DNA of 64,000 bases from Longimicrobiales bacterium (GCA_028284495.1 JANQRP010000038.1:62001-126000), one strand, 5' to 3'; counted from the first letter of the stretch, positions 9,017 to 19,291 are shown. Numbers and translations: made by a program. Notes: a model not told the origin generated them from the letters alone.

Positions 9017-9095
9017 CGGGTGGGCCCCGCGCGGTGAAACGATCTTCTCACCGGGCAGAACGCGGTCGCACACGGGACCGCGGGCGTCCCCCGAC

Positions 9096-11168
9096 TCAGA
9101 AGACCGCGGGCCGCCCTCGTACCGGGTACCGCTCGAACCACCCGAGGATCGTCGTCACCTTCGCGAGAAGCTGACTCGGCCGCGCGGCGATCCCGTGCGA
9201 CGCCCCCGGGATCCGTACGAGGGCGCTGGGAACGCCCTCCAGCTGCAGCGCACCGTAGTACTGCTCCGACTCCGACATCGGCGTACGGAAGTCGTCCTCT
9301 CCGGTCACCAGCATGGTGGGCGTCGTGACGTTCCCGACCAGCGAGAGGGGCGAGCGCTCCCAGTACGCCATCGGGTCCTCCCACGGCAGCTCACCGAACC
9401 AGTACTTCGCGAAGAACGGCACGGCGTCGGCGTGAAGCACGAAGCTCGCCCAGTTGATGACGGGCTTCTGCACCGCTGCCGCCGCGAACCGGTCCGTCTT
9501 CCCCACGATCCAGGCCGTGAGTACACCGCCCCCCGATCCACCCGTGACGAACAGCCGGTCGGGGTCGACGTAGCCGCGCGCGATCACCGCGTCCACGCCG
9601 GACATGAGGTCGTCGTAGTCGTTTCCCGGATACGCGTGGTGGATCAGGTTCGCGAACTCCGTCCCGTACGACGTGCTGCCGCGCGGATTCGCATAGAGCA
9701 CGACGTTGCCCTGCGAGGCGTAGAGCTGGAGCTCGGGCGTGAAATAGGGCCCGTACGCCGCGAACGGGCCTCCGTGGATCTCGAGCACGAGGGGGTACCG
9801 CTCGTTCTCGTCGAAGCCGGGGGGATGGATGATCCAGCCCTGCACCGGGCGTCCGTCGAACGGGGACTCCCACCAGATCTCCTCGACGGATCCGAGCTCG
9901 AGGTGGCCGAGTACGTCGGCGTTGAGATCGGTCAGGCGGCGGACTTCGGCGCCACGCTCCCCCACCGCCACGTCTGCCGGGTGGCCGGGACTCGAGAGGG
10001 TGTACGCGAACGTCCCGTCCGGCGTGACCGAGAAGGATCCCCCCGAGTAGGGACGGCCGATCGCCGTGCCGCCCAGCGCGTCCGCGAGGTCGGTCACGTC
10101 GCCGTCCAGCGTCACGTGCGCGATCCGACCGATCCCTTCGGTCGTGTACTGGATGAAGAGGCCGCTTCCGCTCTCGTCCCAGTGGACCGCCTCGACGTCG
10201 CGATCCAGCCCGGTGTCGACCTCACGCTTCCCCGACCCGTCCCGGTTCATCACGTAGAGCCGGTTCAGATGGTAGCCGAGGTACTCGTCGTCGAACCCCG
10301 TGTACGCGATCATCGAACCGTCGCTCGACACGGCGGGTGCACCGTCGGGGCCGTACCGCTCGGTCAGACGGGTGAGCGCACCGGTCCGAACGTCCACCTC
10401 GTACAGATCGGTGTCGTTGCCCTCGCGGTCGGCGTCCGTGCGGCGATTGGCGACGATCACCAGGTTCCCGTCCGGCGTCCACGACGGACTGGTGTGGTCG
10501 AAGTCGCCGGACGTCACCTGCCGGGGCGTGCCTCCCTCGGACGGCACGATGAAGACGTGCGTCCATCCCTGCTCGATCAGGTCGGGATTCCCGTCGGACT
10601 TGTACTGGATGTCCTCCACGACAACGGCCGACGCCGCCCATTCGGCCCCGTCCGGCGGGGCGGGCATCCCCGCCGCGAGCGCGGCCCGGTCGTCGCGTTC
10701 GACGAACATCGTGAAGGCGATCCACTCGCCGTCCGGCGACCAGCTGAGAGCGCCGGGGGACTCCGTCAGGTTCGTGATCCGAGCCTCCTCGCCGGTGTCC
10801 ATCCATCGCAACCAGAGCTGGTTCGACCCGTCCTCGGACGACACCCACAGCAACCGGTCGCCGTCCGGCGACCACCGCGGCGAGCCGTCCCCGGCCGTCC
10901 CGCTGGTCAGCGGCCGGTGGAGCGACCCATCCGAGCGCGCGATCCACAGATCCGTGACTCGGCGGTCCGTCATGACGTCGAAGCCGTTCCGGACGTAGAC
11001 GACCTCCGAGCCGTCCGGGGAGATCCGCGGGTCGGTCGCCCACTCGAGGCCGAAGACGTCCATCGGCTCGAAGACCTCGGGAGCCATGTCCTGACCGACG
11101 AGCGGCATCGAGACGAACGTGAACGCGAGGGCGGCCTGGGTGGCGCGTCGAAAGGCACGACGGGTCAT
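9096..11168 (-). CDS. Exported prolyl oligopeptidase-family (S9) peptidase
   Basis: This 690-residue S9 peptidase has a signal peptide ending near LVGQ and an N-terminal propeller with repeated PDG motifs (ISPDGSEVVY, SPDGEWIAF, TPDGNLVIV). Its catalytic domain has Ser545 in GGSGGG, an Asp in GEDDF (625/626) and His658 in ASHG. It resembles the acylaminoacyl-peptidase / dipeptidyl-peptidase 5 group. It shares direction with the next S9 gene, but the two proteins are clearly different paralogues. The ATG at 11168 is chosen because it starts the basic n-region MTRRAFRRA. The 143-bp gap downstream contains the promoter-like element of the next gene. Confidence 0.93.
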   Translation of the reverse strand: MTRRAFRRATQAALAFTFVSMPLVGQDMAPEVFEPMDVFGLEWATDPRISPDGSEVVYVRNGFDVMTDRRVTDLWIARSDGSLHRPLTSGTAGDGSPRWSPDGDRLLWVSSEDGSNQLWLRWMDTGEEARITNLTESPGALSWSPDGEWIAFTMFVERDDRAALAAGMPAPPDGAEWAASAVVVEDIQYKSDGNPDLIEQGWTHVFIVPSEGGTPRQVTSGDFDHTSPSWTPDGNLVIVANRRTDADREGNDTDLYEVDVRTGALTRLTERYGPDGAPAVSSDGSMIAYTGFDDEYLGYHLNRLYVMNRDGSGKREVDTGLDRDVEAVHWDESGSGLFIQYTTEGIGRIAHVTLDGDVTDLADALGGTAIGRPYSGGSFSVTPDGTFAYTLSSPGHPADVAVGERGAEVRRLTDLNADVLGHLELGSVEEIWWESPFDGRPVQGWIIHPPGFDENERYPLVLEIHGGPFAAYGPYFTPELQLYASQGNVVLYANPRGSTSYGTEFANLIHHAYPGNDYDDLMSGVDAVIARGYVDPDRLFVTGGSGGGVLTAWIVGKTDRFAAAAVQKPVINWASFVLHADAVPFFAKYWFGELPWEDPMAYWERSPLSLVGNVTTPTMLVTGEDDFRTPMSESEQYYGALQLEGVPSALVRIPGASHGIAARPSQLLAKVTTILGWFERYPVRGRPAVF

Positions 11169-11262
11169 GCGGGACTCCGATCGGAGGATGGGCGTCGAGG
11201 GGCTCAATCTGGACTGGCGGCTCGCGGAGAGCGAGGCGCCGGAGGCCGACTTCGTGGCGGGA

Positions 11263-12879
11263 TCAGCCTCCGACGCTCGCGCGCGCCGGATGGTCGGAAT
11301 CGGCATGGCGAAGCAGAGCGCGCAGCTGCTCCACGACCGGCGCCGCTTCGGGGGCGTCGGGACCGAGGGCGCTCACGAGGCCCGCAAGCGCCGAGAGGCG
11401 GTTCGGCGTTCGTCCCAGCGAGGTCCGGTATGCCCCTGCCGCGTCGGCCGACCGTCCCATCTCGAGAAGGATGTCCGCCTCCAGCTCGCGCGCCGGCTTG
11501 TAGGCGACCGGCGGGCCGAAATCGACCGGCAGGGACGCTTCGTACTCAGCCGCGGTCCGTGCCGCGCCGAGGGCGGAGTCGAGGTCGCCGGCCGCTCGGT
11601 CGATCCACGCCCGGAGCGTGCCCCGCCACACCGGGACGTAGGGAGAGGCCCACGCCAGCGCATCGCCCGCATCGATCGTCTCGAGCTCGGCCAGGTGGGT
11701 CCGGGCCGATGCCAGGTCGCCTCGGTGTACGGCAGCGACGCCGTCGCCCCAAGCCCAGGACATCCGCGCCACCGGCGGAGCGTCCCCGAGGTCGGCCCGC
11801 TCGACGGCCACCACGCTCTGGCCGTCGACGACGTCCGCCAGGTACCAGTTTCGCATGTTCGCACTGGAGAACGTCGCGCCCCGGCGACGCGCCTCGGGCT
11901 GCTCGGGATCCGACGCGTCCGCCAGACATGCCTGCTGCATATCGACCGCCCTATCGAGCTCTCCGCGCTGCACGAAACCGTACTGGAGCCAGTCGTTGTA
12001 GTGACCGCAGTTGGTGGCCGGCAGCCCCGCCGCGGCGAGTTGCCGGTCCACTACTCCGTCCGCGTTGATGTTGGCCTCGACGACGTCATCCCACATTCCG
12101 CGCGCCAGGAATATGTGACTCGTCATGTGCTGGGCGTGGGCCGCGTCGGGAGCCATCGGTGCGTAGGCGCGGGCCGCCTCCATCGCGAGGATCGCGTGCG
12201 TCGGGTCGTCGAAGGAGTGGATGACGTAATGCGCCGCTCCGGGATGCTCCGGATTCCGCCCGAACGCGTCGAGCGCGATCGCGCCCGCTTCCATGTACGA
12301 CGGTACGTTCCGGTCTCCCTGGCTGAGCCCCAGAATCGAAAGCGCGTGGAACGTCCGTGCCTCGAGATCGTCCGGATGGGCCGCGGCGAGTTCGGCCATC
12401 GCGGCGGAGTAGGCCGTGTCCAGCGCGGCCTTTTCGCCGGCCCCGTAGAGAACATCAACGGCGCGCATGTAGGAGCGCTCCCGCTCGGTGGGCGTCCGCT
12501 CCAGTCGTTCCGCAGCGGTCGGTGCGAACCGATCCAGTACGGCTCGGGCAGCATCGACGTCCTTCTCGTTCCAGACGGGATGCGTATGCGTCATCGCCTC
12601 TCCCCAGTACGCGAGCGCGAAGTCGGGGTCGATCCCCTGGGCACGCCGGAAGGCTTCGGCGGCGCGGTCGTACTCGAAACTGTGGAGCAGCAGGACGCCA
12701 GTGACGAAGTCCGTCTGAGCAGCGTCGGACCCGGAGTTGGGGAAGGCGAGCGCCCCCAGGCCTTCGATCCGTACGAGTTCGTCGGACACGGGCGTGGCCG
12801 GAGCTCCGGCGCACGAGCCGAGGACGACGCCGCACGCCACGAGGAGCACGGCGGCCGAACCACGCCGCGGCCGAGTCAT
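11263..12879 (-). CDS. TPR-repeat lipoprotein
   Basis: This 538-residue protein starts with a hydrophobic segment and lipobox LGSC, so it is probably a lipoprotein. Helical tetratricopeptide-like repeats cover most of it. Histidine-rich signatures such as THTHPVWNEKD, HYVIHSFDDPTHA and HAQHMTSHIFLARGMWDD are shared by a family of exported TPR proteins in Gemmatimonadota and Acidobacteria-like genomes. Its role is unknown; the conserved histidines hint at metal binding or catalysis. The ATG at 12879 gives the best signal sequence, but an ATG at 12918 is possible. Confidence 0.8.
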   Translation of the reverse strand: MTRPRRGSAAVLLVACGVVLGSCAGAPATPVSDELVRIEGLGALAFPNSGSDAAQTDFVTGVLLLHSFEYDRAAEAFRRAQGIDPDFALAYWGEAMTHTHPVWNEKDVDAARAVLDRFAPTAAERLERTPTERERSYMRAVDVLYGAGEKAALDTAYSAAMAELAAAHPDDLEARTFHALSILGLSQGDRNVPSYMEAGAIALDAFGRNPEHPGAAHYVIHSFDDPTHAILAMEAARAYAPMAPDAAHAQHMTSHIFLARGMWDDVVEANINADGVVDRQLAAAGLPATNCGHYNDWLQYGFVQRGELDRAVDMQQACLADASDPEQPEARRRGATFSSANMRNWYLADVVDGQSVVAVERADLGDAPPVARMSWAWGDGVAAVHRGDLASARTHLAELETIDAGDALAWASPYVPVWRGTLRAWIDRAAGDLDSALGAARTAAEYEASLPVDFGPPVAYKPARELEADILLEMGRSADAAGAYRTSLGRTPNRLSALAGLVSALGPDAPEAAPVVEQLRALLRHADSDHPARASVGG

Positions 12880-13166
12880 CACGAGGCCGGAAGTCCGCTG
12901 GATCGGTTCGATCGGCATGGCACGCTCCGCACGCGGGGCACATGAAGCCGCAAGGCGTCGAAAGCCGGCGCGGCGAGCCCCACCACCAGGGCCTCTCCAC
13001 ACTGTGGGGATGCACCCCGCCGGAGTCCATGATTTCGCGTGGCGGGCACGAGCGGGCGACGTGCTGCGTCGCACCATGAACGAGCCAGAACGCCGCGAGG
13101 GGCTTTCCCACCGGAAGCCGAATCGCCACACTCAGGCGCTTCCCGACCCGTCTGCGGCAGGCCGTC

Positions 13167-13769
13167 ATGCCCGTTTCGAGCAGGATCCTGATCATCGCCC
13201 TCGCGGCGGCTGCGATCCTGTCGGCTCCGGTCGCCGCATACGGGCAGTCGGAACCCGATTCGTCGTCGACGCGGCTGGGGGTTTCGGTGGACGCGTCGCT
13301 CGGTGTCCAGCGGCTCGGGGGCTCGACGTTCGCAAGCCTCGGCGGTCGTCTCTGGCTCACCTTCCCGGCCGGATGGCGACTGGGCGTGGGGGGGATGCGT
13401 GGGCTGAATCGCGTCTCGGGTGGGGAACTCGAGGGAAGTGGACTCGACGCCCGGTTCGGCTCGGCCGCCGTGAGCGTTGGGGTGCCCCTTCCCGACGTGT
13501 CGGGGATCGAGGGGCTCGAGGCGCGGTTCGCGGCGGGCTCCGGCGCGGTCCATCTCGACAACGCGCTGCTCGGGACGACCGTCGATACGAAGACGGTCTG
13601 GACGCTCGAGCCGTCGCTGCTCTGGAAGGGGCATGCCTGGGGACGGGTCCGAATCGGCGGCGAGATCGGGTACCGGTGGAGCCTCGGCGCCGACGGTCTG
13701 AGCCGACTCGACGGGGCCGACCTCCGCACCTTCGTCGTCTCGGCCGTGGTCTCGCTCCCTCCCGACTGA
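13167..13769 (+). CDS. Small exported protein, probably an outer-membrane beta-barrel
   Basis: This 200-residue protein has a signal peptide ending in AAYGQ, followed by alternating glycine and aromatic/hydrophobic stretches (LGVSVDASLGVQRLGG, GGRLWLTFPAGWRLGVGG, GGEIGYRW), the pattern of amphipathic beta-strands. It ends in a strand. No enzyme motif is visible. It is divergent from the TPR lipoprotein gene, with a 287-bp region between them in which I saw no other gene. Confidence 0.65.
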   Translation: MPVSSRILIIALAAAAILSAPVAAYGQSEPDSSSTRLGVSVDASLGVQRLGGSTFASLGGRLWLTFPAGWRLGVGGMRGLNRVSGGELEGSGLDARFGSAAVSVGVPLPDVSGIEGLEARFAAGSGAVHLDNALLGTTVDTKTVWTLEPSLLWKGHAWGRVRIGGEIGYRWSLGADGLSRLDGADLRTFVVSAVVSLPPD

Positions 13770-13830
13770 CCGACCCGCCGTCCTCGCTCTATCCGGTCAG
13801 TGCGTGCGCGCGTACACCACTATCGCCTTA

Positions 13831-13858
13831 TTGACCGATGTCCGACATCGATTAGAAT
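13831..13858 (+). promoter_or_regulatory. Sigma70-like promoter with a palindrome in the spacer
   Basis: TTGACC (13831-13836) and TAGAAT (13853-13858) are separated by 16 bases. The spacer holds the 13-bp palindrome GATGTC-C-GACATC (13837-13849), and GATT-AG-AATC overlaps the -10. The predicted start is about 40 bases before the TTG of the downstream gene. A repressor site between -35 and -10 is a standard arrangement, so regulation here is a reasonable inference. Confidence 0.5.
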
Positions 13859-13904
13859 CACGGGCCCAGGAACCACTGTCCCCAGAGTCGAGGAACGTAC
13901 ACCG

Positions 13905-14327
13905 TTGGCCGACGTGAACGAGAAGGTCATGACGATGGTCGAGAAGGAGCTGGCAAGAAAGCCGGACACCTCCACGACCGATCTCCATGAGCTCGCGAAG
14001 AAAGTGGACCCGACGATCGGAAAGCTGTCGGTCCGCCAGTTCCACGCCCGCTACCCGCTGCAGGTGAAGCGCAGGAAGAGCCTCGCGAAGGGTGGGGGGC
14101 GCCGGAGGAAGTCGCCGGCCACGGGAGACGGTACCCGAGGCCGCCGCGGGCGGACGGGCACGCCGCGCACCCGGGCCGGAGCCGCGCGATCGAGCGAGGT
14201 CCACGGGGTGCTCATCGAATTCGCCAAGGAGGTTTCGGCCGCCAACGATCGCGGACCCACGGCCATGCTCGACGTGATCTCGAACCTGGACGGCTGGGTC
14301 ACCCGGATCGAGAAGGCGCGCCGCTGA
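13905..14327 (+). CDS. Small basic protein with possible DNA-binding region
   Basis: I do not recognise a named family. The 140-residue protein has an N-terminal helical region (VEKELARKPDTSTTDLHELA, then VRQFHARYP) that could form a winged or helix-turn-helix fold. A central low-complexity linker rich in Lys, Arg and Gly (GRRGRTG-type repeats) follows, then a C-terminal helical region. The start is uncertain: the TTG at 13905 has GAGGAA about nine bases upstream, and a GTG at 13914 is the alternative. A well-formed promoter with a palindromic operator lies directly upstream, so autoregulation is possible. Confidence 0.6.
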   Translation: MADVNEKVMTMVEKELARKPDTSTTDLHELAKKVDPTIGKLSVRQFHARYPLQVKRRKSLAKGGGRRRKSPATGDGTRGRRGRTGTPRTRAGAARSSEVHGVLIEFAKEVSAANDRGPTAMLDVISNLDGWVTRIEKARR

Positions 14328-14331
14328 CGGG

Positions 14332-17300
14332 TCAGTCGGAATCGCTGCGATCGGCGAGGGCGGCGATCTCGCGGACCGCCACCGACAAGCCGGCGAGCGA
14401 CATCTCGTTCTCCGAGCGAATCTCGTCGAGAAGCCTTCTCAGACGGTCCATTTCCTGACGGCGTGCCTCCATGATGCGGCTCGCGGCCTCGCCCGGATCC
14501 GCGGCACCGCCGGTTCGACGCAGGGCGTAGGCCGTGATGCGGTGGTGCGCGCGGGTCAGGTCGCCCGCGAGCGCCGCGGCGGCACGCTGCTCCCACCGGT
14601 CGTCCGAGGCGGTCCGCTCGACCTGGTTGCGAAGCCAGGGGATGCCCAGTCGATCGGACACGCGGTAGAACACGGTGCCGACCTCGGCCGGCGGCGAGCC
14701 GGTATCCTGGGAGATGTGCAGGATCTCGAGGAGCTGATCCAGGAACCGCAGCGTCAGCAGTTCAGAGGCGAGCCGCTCGTCGGCGCCGATCCCCATCAGC
14801 GCCCGGACCCGCTCCTCGTACATGTCCCGGTCGGGTCCCGCCACGATGTCACGGAAACTGGACTGCAGCTGGCGCACACCGTCCACGTTGTCGCGGATGA
14901 GCCCGGCGGGATCCACGCCGTCGTGAAAGTGGTCCAGCACCCACCGCGTGGTCCGCTCCAGCACCCGTGACAGCCCGAGCAGCCATCGATAGGCGTCGGA
15001 CGTCGAGAGCTCGGGGCCCATCTCCGAGAGGTGCCGCATGATCTCGGTGTGCTCCGCGAGACGGGCGGCCACCAGCCAGGCGGCGACGATGTCCCGGACG
15101 CTCCGGCCCGTGTCCCGCGCCACGCGATGCACGAAGGTCGCTCCCATGAGGTCGACGAGGTCGTTCGTGAGCTGGCTCGTCACGATCTCCCGCCGCAGCC
15201 GATGCTCGGACACGGCGTCGTGGCCGGCCCGCTCGATCGCGGCGTCGGGGAAGTACTCCAGGATGTAGGGTTCGAGCTCGGGTTCGTCAGGAAGATCGGT
15301 CGCGACCAGCGCGCCCTTCACCTGGAGCTTCGCATAGGCGAGCAGCACGCACAGTTCGGGGCGCTGCAGGCCTTCGCCCAGCTCCGATCGCTCGACCAGA
15401 ACCTCCAGAGTCGGAAGGTGCTCGGCGTACCGGTCGAGGAGTCCCGCCCGCTCCAGCCCCACCATGAGATCCCTGAAATCGTCGAACCCGTCCGTCTGGC
15501 GCAGCTCGTCCAGCGAAATGGCGAGCGACTGAGACCAGTTGTCCTTCAGTACGCCCTCCGCGACGCGGTCGGTGAGGTCCTCCAGCAGCTGGTTGCGTTC
15601 GTCCCACGGAAGATCGCCCTGCCGAACGGGCCGACTGAGGAGAATCTTCAGATTCACCTCGCGGTCGGACAGATCGACGCCACCCGAGTTGTCGAGCGCG
15701 TCGGTGTTGAGGCGTCCGCCGCGCAGCGAGTACTCGATCCGGGCAGCCTGGGTGAGCCCGAGGTTGCCGCCCTCCCCGATCACCTTGCAGCGGAGGTCCG
15801 GCGCGTCGATCCGGACGGCGTCGTTCGCGGCGTCACCCACCTGCGCATGGGTCTCCGACGTAGCCTTCACATACGTCCCGATCCCGCCGTTCCAGAGCAG
15901 TTCGACCGGGGCGGTCAGGATCACGCGGATGAGCGACTCGCCGTCCAGCGGGTCCGTGCCCTCCGGAAGGCCCAACGCCTCGATCGCCTGCGGCGAGAGC
16001 ACCACCTCCTTCGAGCCCCGCGCGACGATCATCCCGCCCTCGCTGAGTAGCGACCGATCGTAGTCGTCCCACGACGAGCGACCCAGGTCGAACATCCGCT
16101 TCCGCTCGGTCCACGTCGACGCCGGGTCGGGGTCGGGATCGATGAAGATGTGGCGATGGTCGAAGGCCGCGACGAGGCGGATCTGCTTCGAAAGAAGCAT
16201 CCCGTTGCCGAACACGTCGCCGCTCATGTCGCCGATCCCGGCGACCGTGAAGGGCTCCTCCTGGATGTTCTTGCGGAGCTCCCGGAAGTGGCGCTTCACG
16301 CACTCCCATGCACCTCGGGCCGTGATGCCGACCGCCTTGTGGTCGTAGCCGTTCGAACCTCCCGAGGCGTAGGCGTCCTGCAGCCAGAACCCGTATTCGT
16401 CGGATACACCGTTCGCCACGTCCGAGAACCGGGCGGTTCCCTTGTCGGCGGCCACCACGAGGTATGGATCCGGATCGTCCCAGCAGACCACGTCGGGGGG
16501 CGGCACGATGTTGCCGTCCGGGTCGAGGTTGTCGGTCAGGTCGAGCAGACCACGCTGCAGGGTCTGGTACTGGGCCTTGCCCTCCTCGGCCCGCTCCTCC
16601 GGGTCCTCCGGGACACGCAGCAGGACGAATCCGCCCTTCGAGCCCCCGGGCACGATCACGGCGTTCTTCACCATCTGCGTCTTCACGAGCCCGAGGACTT
16701 CGGTCCGGAAGTCGTCGGGTCGGTCGCTCCACCGGATGCCGCCACGGGCGACCGGGGATCCTCGAAGATGCACCCCCTCCATCCGTGCGGATCGGACCCA
16801 GACCTCCCACGTGAGCCGGGACGTCTGGATTTCGGAGAGTCGCTGCGAGTCGAACTTCACGGAGATGTAGGGAGCCCCACCCGACTCCCGGGTCGGCACG
16901 CGCCCGCCGCACCGGAAGAAGTTCGTCCGGACCGCCGCGTCGAGGAGCATCCCCAGGCGGCGAAGCGCGCGGTCGTCGGTAAGGGCATCGACCGACCCGA
17001 GCCCGGACAGGTACCGGGCACGGGCGATCCGGACGTCGCCACCGCGACCGGCGTTCTCGTCCTCGCCGCGAGGCTCGAACTTCGCCGTGAACCACTCGAC
17101 GAGGCTGCGGGCCATCTCCGGATAGCGAGCGAGCGCCGACGGAATCGAGCTCCGGCTCGGCACAGCCTGCATCTGGAACGCGTACGCCGCGAGAGCACGC
17201 ACGACGTCCACCTCGCGCCAGTGCAGCCCGGCCTGCAGGACGAGCCCGTTCAGGGAATCGCGGGTCGTCCGGTCCGCTCGCATGGCGAGCACGCTCCCTC

Positions 17301-19245
17301 CGAGGAGATCGCCGTGCGCGTCGATGTCCAGAGGCCGGCCCCGCGCGTCCTGCACCGCGAACGAGTAGATCGCGGCATTCCCCACGCCGGCGCCCTTCAC
17401 CTCGAAGGGACTCACGGCGACCACCCGGAGACCGAGCGACTCGAGGATCGGCATGAAGTCCGACAGCACGAGCCGCTGGCCGCGCAGGTACAGGTTCAGC
17501 TCGCTGACCGGATCGTCTTCCTCGACCGGCGGACTCCCGTCGGGCTCCGCAAACAGGATCCCGACCTCGCGCCCCTCGGCCGCCATCGCCTCGAGTTCGA
17601 GGATGTCGATGACGGCACGCTCCGGCGCCACCGCGGCCTGGTACTCCCGGCTGAATCCCTCTCCGTACCGTCGGGCCAGCCGACGCGCCTCGTCCGGCGA
17701 CCGAACCTCCTCCAGACGCGCCTCTACGCGGTCCTGCCACGACCGGATCAGCTCACGCAGGTCCGCCTCGAGCTCGGCGGGCGCCACCGGGAGCAGCGTC
17801 CTCTCGCGGGGCCCCATGTAGAAGTGGAGCCGCGCCTGGTCACCGGTGCCCAGGGCCAGATGGTAGTTGAGGACTTCGCCGTCGAGACGCTCCACCAGGA
17901 GTCGCTCGATCCATTTCCGCACCTCGCCCGAGAAGCGCTCCTTGGGGAGGATCACCATGACCGAGCTGCCGCGAGCGAGCGGATCGGGACGCACCGAAAC
18001 GCGCACGCCCTCGGTGTTGTACGACGTCAGGATCGTCTCGATGTCGAGCCCGATCTCGTCCGCGGAGCCGAGGAAAAGCTCCTCCTTCGGCATCGAGTTG
18101 AAGATCGTGTTGATCTCCTTGTAGTCGTGGCTCCCCGCCTGCAACCCCGCCGCCGCCAGGATCCGCTGGAGCTTCTCGCGCAGGATCGGGATCGCCTCGG
18201 CGGGCTCCCCGTACGCCTTCGACGTGAAGAGCCCGATGAATCGCCGCTCGCCGACGATCCGCCCATGGCCGTCGACGGTCTTCACGCCCACGTAGTCCAT
18301 GCGCGCACGGCGATGGACGGTGGACTCCGCGTTCGTCTTCGAGATGATCAGGATCGGCCCTCCCTCCGCGAGTTCGCGGATGCTCGGCGGGAGGTCCTCG
18401 AGGGGCACGGGGTCAGCGAAGGTGGACTCGCCGGGGTCGCGCAAGATGCCCAAGCCGGATTCCGGATCGACGCGTACGTATCTGCCTTTCTCGCCGTCCT
18501 CGATCCGGTACTCGCGGTACCCGAGGAAGACGAAGGCGCCGTCGCGGAGCCATCGGAGGAACGCCTGCGCCTCCTCCATCTCGGTTCGTCGCGACTCGAT
18601 GGCACGAGCGGTTTCCGCGAGCTCGGTCACGGTGTCGTTCACCGCGTCGATCATCGGGTGGAAGTCGTCCGTCGCCGCGACCGCATCCTCCAGCCGGCCG
18701 CGGATGGCGGCCTCGATCTCCGCGCGTCGATCGGCGTCCGTGATGAGCGGTACCTCGCAGTGGACGAGCGACTCGCGACTGCGACCCTCGAGCGACGGCC
18801 CCACCGCGACCACCTGTCCGGACTCGTCGCGCTGGACGTCGATCACCGGGTACACGTTGTGCTCGATCGGGAGCCCCTGCGCATGCAGATACTCGCGGAT
18901 CGTGTCGACGATGAAGGGTCGCTCGGACACGCTGGTTCGAATCACCGTGACGGGAGCGTACCAGCCCTCGACGTCCTCGTCGGGGTTCAGGACCTGGACG
19001 TCGACCCTGTCCGCCCGGCTTCCGCGAAGGAACTCGAAGGCACCGTGCGTGACGCGCGCCAACTCCTCCGCCGTGCGCTCGGCGAGAAACTCCCGCGAGG
19101 CCTTGGAGAAGAAGATCTCCGCGAAGTCGATCACCGTTCGCGGGTCCCCCGGATCGAGCATGTTTTCGAGGAAGCGGCACGCTTCGTCGGCGATCGGGGA
19201 TTCAGTCCGCACGCGCTGGACAGCGGCTTCCGTTGTGTCGCTCAT
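14332..19245 (-). CDS. gdhB: NAD-specific glutamate dehydrogenase, large (about 180 kDa) type
   Basis: This 1637-residue protein is the length of the large NAD-dependent glutamate dehydrogenases, which deaminate glutamate to 2-oxoglutarate. The N-terminal half carries the regulatory, ACT-like regions (RPFIVDTIREYLHAQGLPIEH). The catalytic core includes RGGIRWSDR, the lysine-bearing PGGSKGGFV, GDMSGDVFGNGML and NGGIGTYVK. The C-terminal part (from about 1200) is helical. The start is at the ATG at 19245, about 40 bases after a TAGCTT element. The 2-oxoglutarate dehydrogenase E1 gene 1.2 kb away would consume its product. Confidence 0.95.
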   Translation of the reverse strand: MSDTTEAAVQRVRTESPIADEACRFLENMLDPGDPRTVIDFAEIFFSKASREFLAERTAEELARVTHGAFEFLRGSRADRVDVQVLNPDEDVEGWYAPVTVIRTSVSERPFIVDTIREYLHAQGLPIEHNVYPVIDVQRDESGQVVAVGPSLEGRSRESLVHCEVPLITDADRRAEIEAAIRGRLEDAVAATDDFHPMIDAVNDTVTELAETARAIESRRTEMEEAQAFLRWLRDGAFVFLGYREYRIEDGEKGRYVRVDPESGLGILRDPGESTFADPVPLEDLPPSIRELAEGGPILIISKTNAESTVHRRARMDYVGVKTVDGHGRIVGERRFIGLFTSKAYGEPAEAIPILREKLQRILAAAGLQAGSHDYKEINTIFNSMPKEELFLGSADEIGLDIETILTSYNTEGVRVSVRPDPLARGSSVMVILPKERFSGEVRKWIERLLVERLDGEVLNYHLALGTGDQARLHFYMGPRERTLLPVAPAELEADLRELIRSWQDRVEARLEEVRSPDEARRLARRYGEGFSREYQAAVAPERAVIDILELEAMAAEGREVGILFAEPDGSPPVEEDDPVSELNLYLRGQRLVLSDFMPILESLGLRVVAVSPFEVKGAGVGNAAIYSFAVQDARGRPLDIDAHGDLLGGSVLAMRADRTTRDSLNGLVLQAGLHWREVDVVRALAAYAFQMQAVPSRSSIPSALARYPEMARSLVEWFTAKFEPRGEDENAGRGGDVRIARARYLSGLGSVDALTDDRALRRLGMLLDAAVRTNFFRCGGRVPTRESGGAPYISVKFDSQRLSEIQTSRLTWEVWVRSARMEGVHLRGSPVARGGIRWSDRPDDFRTEVLGLVKTQMVKNAVIVPGGSKGGFVLLRVPEDPEERAEEGKAQYQTLQRGLLDLTDNLDPDGNIVPPPDVVCWDDPDPYLVVAADKGTARFSDVANGVSDEYGFWLQDAYASGGSNGYDHKAVGITARGAWECVKRHFRELRKNIQEEPFTVAGIGDMSGDVFGNGMLLSKQIRLVAAFDHRHIFIDPDPDPASTWTERKRMFDLGRSSWDDYDRSLLSEGGMIVARGSKEVVLSPQAIEALGLPEGTDPLDGESLIRVILTAPVELLWNGGIGTYVKATSETHAQVGDAANDAVRIDAPDLRCKVIGEGGNLGLTQAARIEYSLRGGRLNTDALDNSGGVDLSDREVNLKILLSRPVRQGDLPWDERNQLLEDLTDRVAEGVLKDNWSQSLAISLDELRQTDGFDDFRDLMVGLERAGLLDRYAEHLPTLEVLVERSELGEGLQRPELCVLLAYAKLQVKGALVATDLPDEPELEPYILEYFPDAAIERAGHDAVSEHRLRREIVTSQLTNDLVDLMGATFVHRVARDTGRSVRDIVAAWLVAARLAEHTEIMRHLSEMGPELSTSDAYRWLLGLSRVLERTTRWVLDHFHDGVDPAGLIRDNVDGVRQLQSSFRDIVAGPDRDMYEERVRALMGIGADERLASELLTLRFLDQLLEILHISQDTGSPPAEVGTVFYRVSDRLGIPWLRNQVERTASDDRWEQRAAAALAGDLTRAHHRITAYALRRTGGAADPGEAASRIMEARRQEMDRLRRLLDEIRSENEMSLAGLSVAVREIAALADRSDSD

Positions 19246-19285
19246 CAGGTCGGGATGTCGTCCATGGGAGATCCGCAGCGCCTCG

Positions 19286-19291
19286 AAGCTA
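19286..19291 (-). promoter_or_regulatory. TANNTT -10-like element upstream of the glutamate dehydrogenase gene
   Basis: On the minus strand the context is ACCACACTAGCTTCGAGG, 40 bases before the ATG at 19245. The 14-mer ACCACACTAGCTTC is identical to the one directly before the E1-alpha gene at 41440. It overlaps the 3' end of the small upstream gene. Confidence 0.4.
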
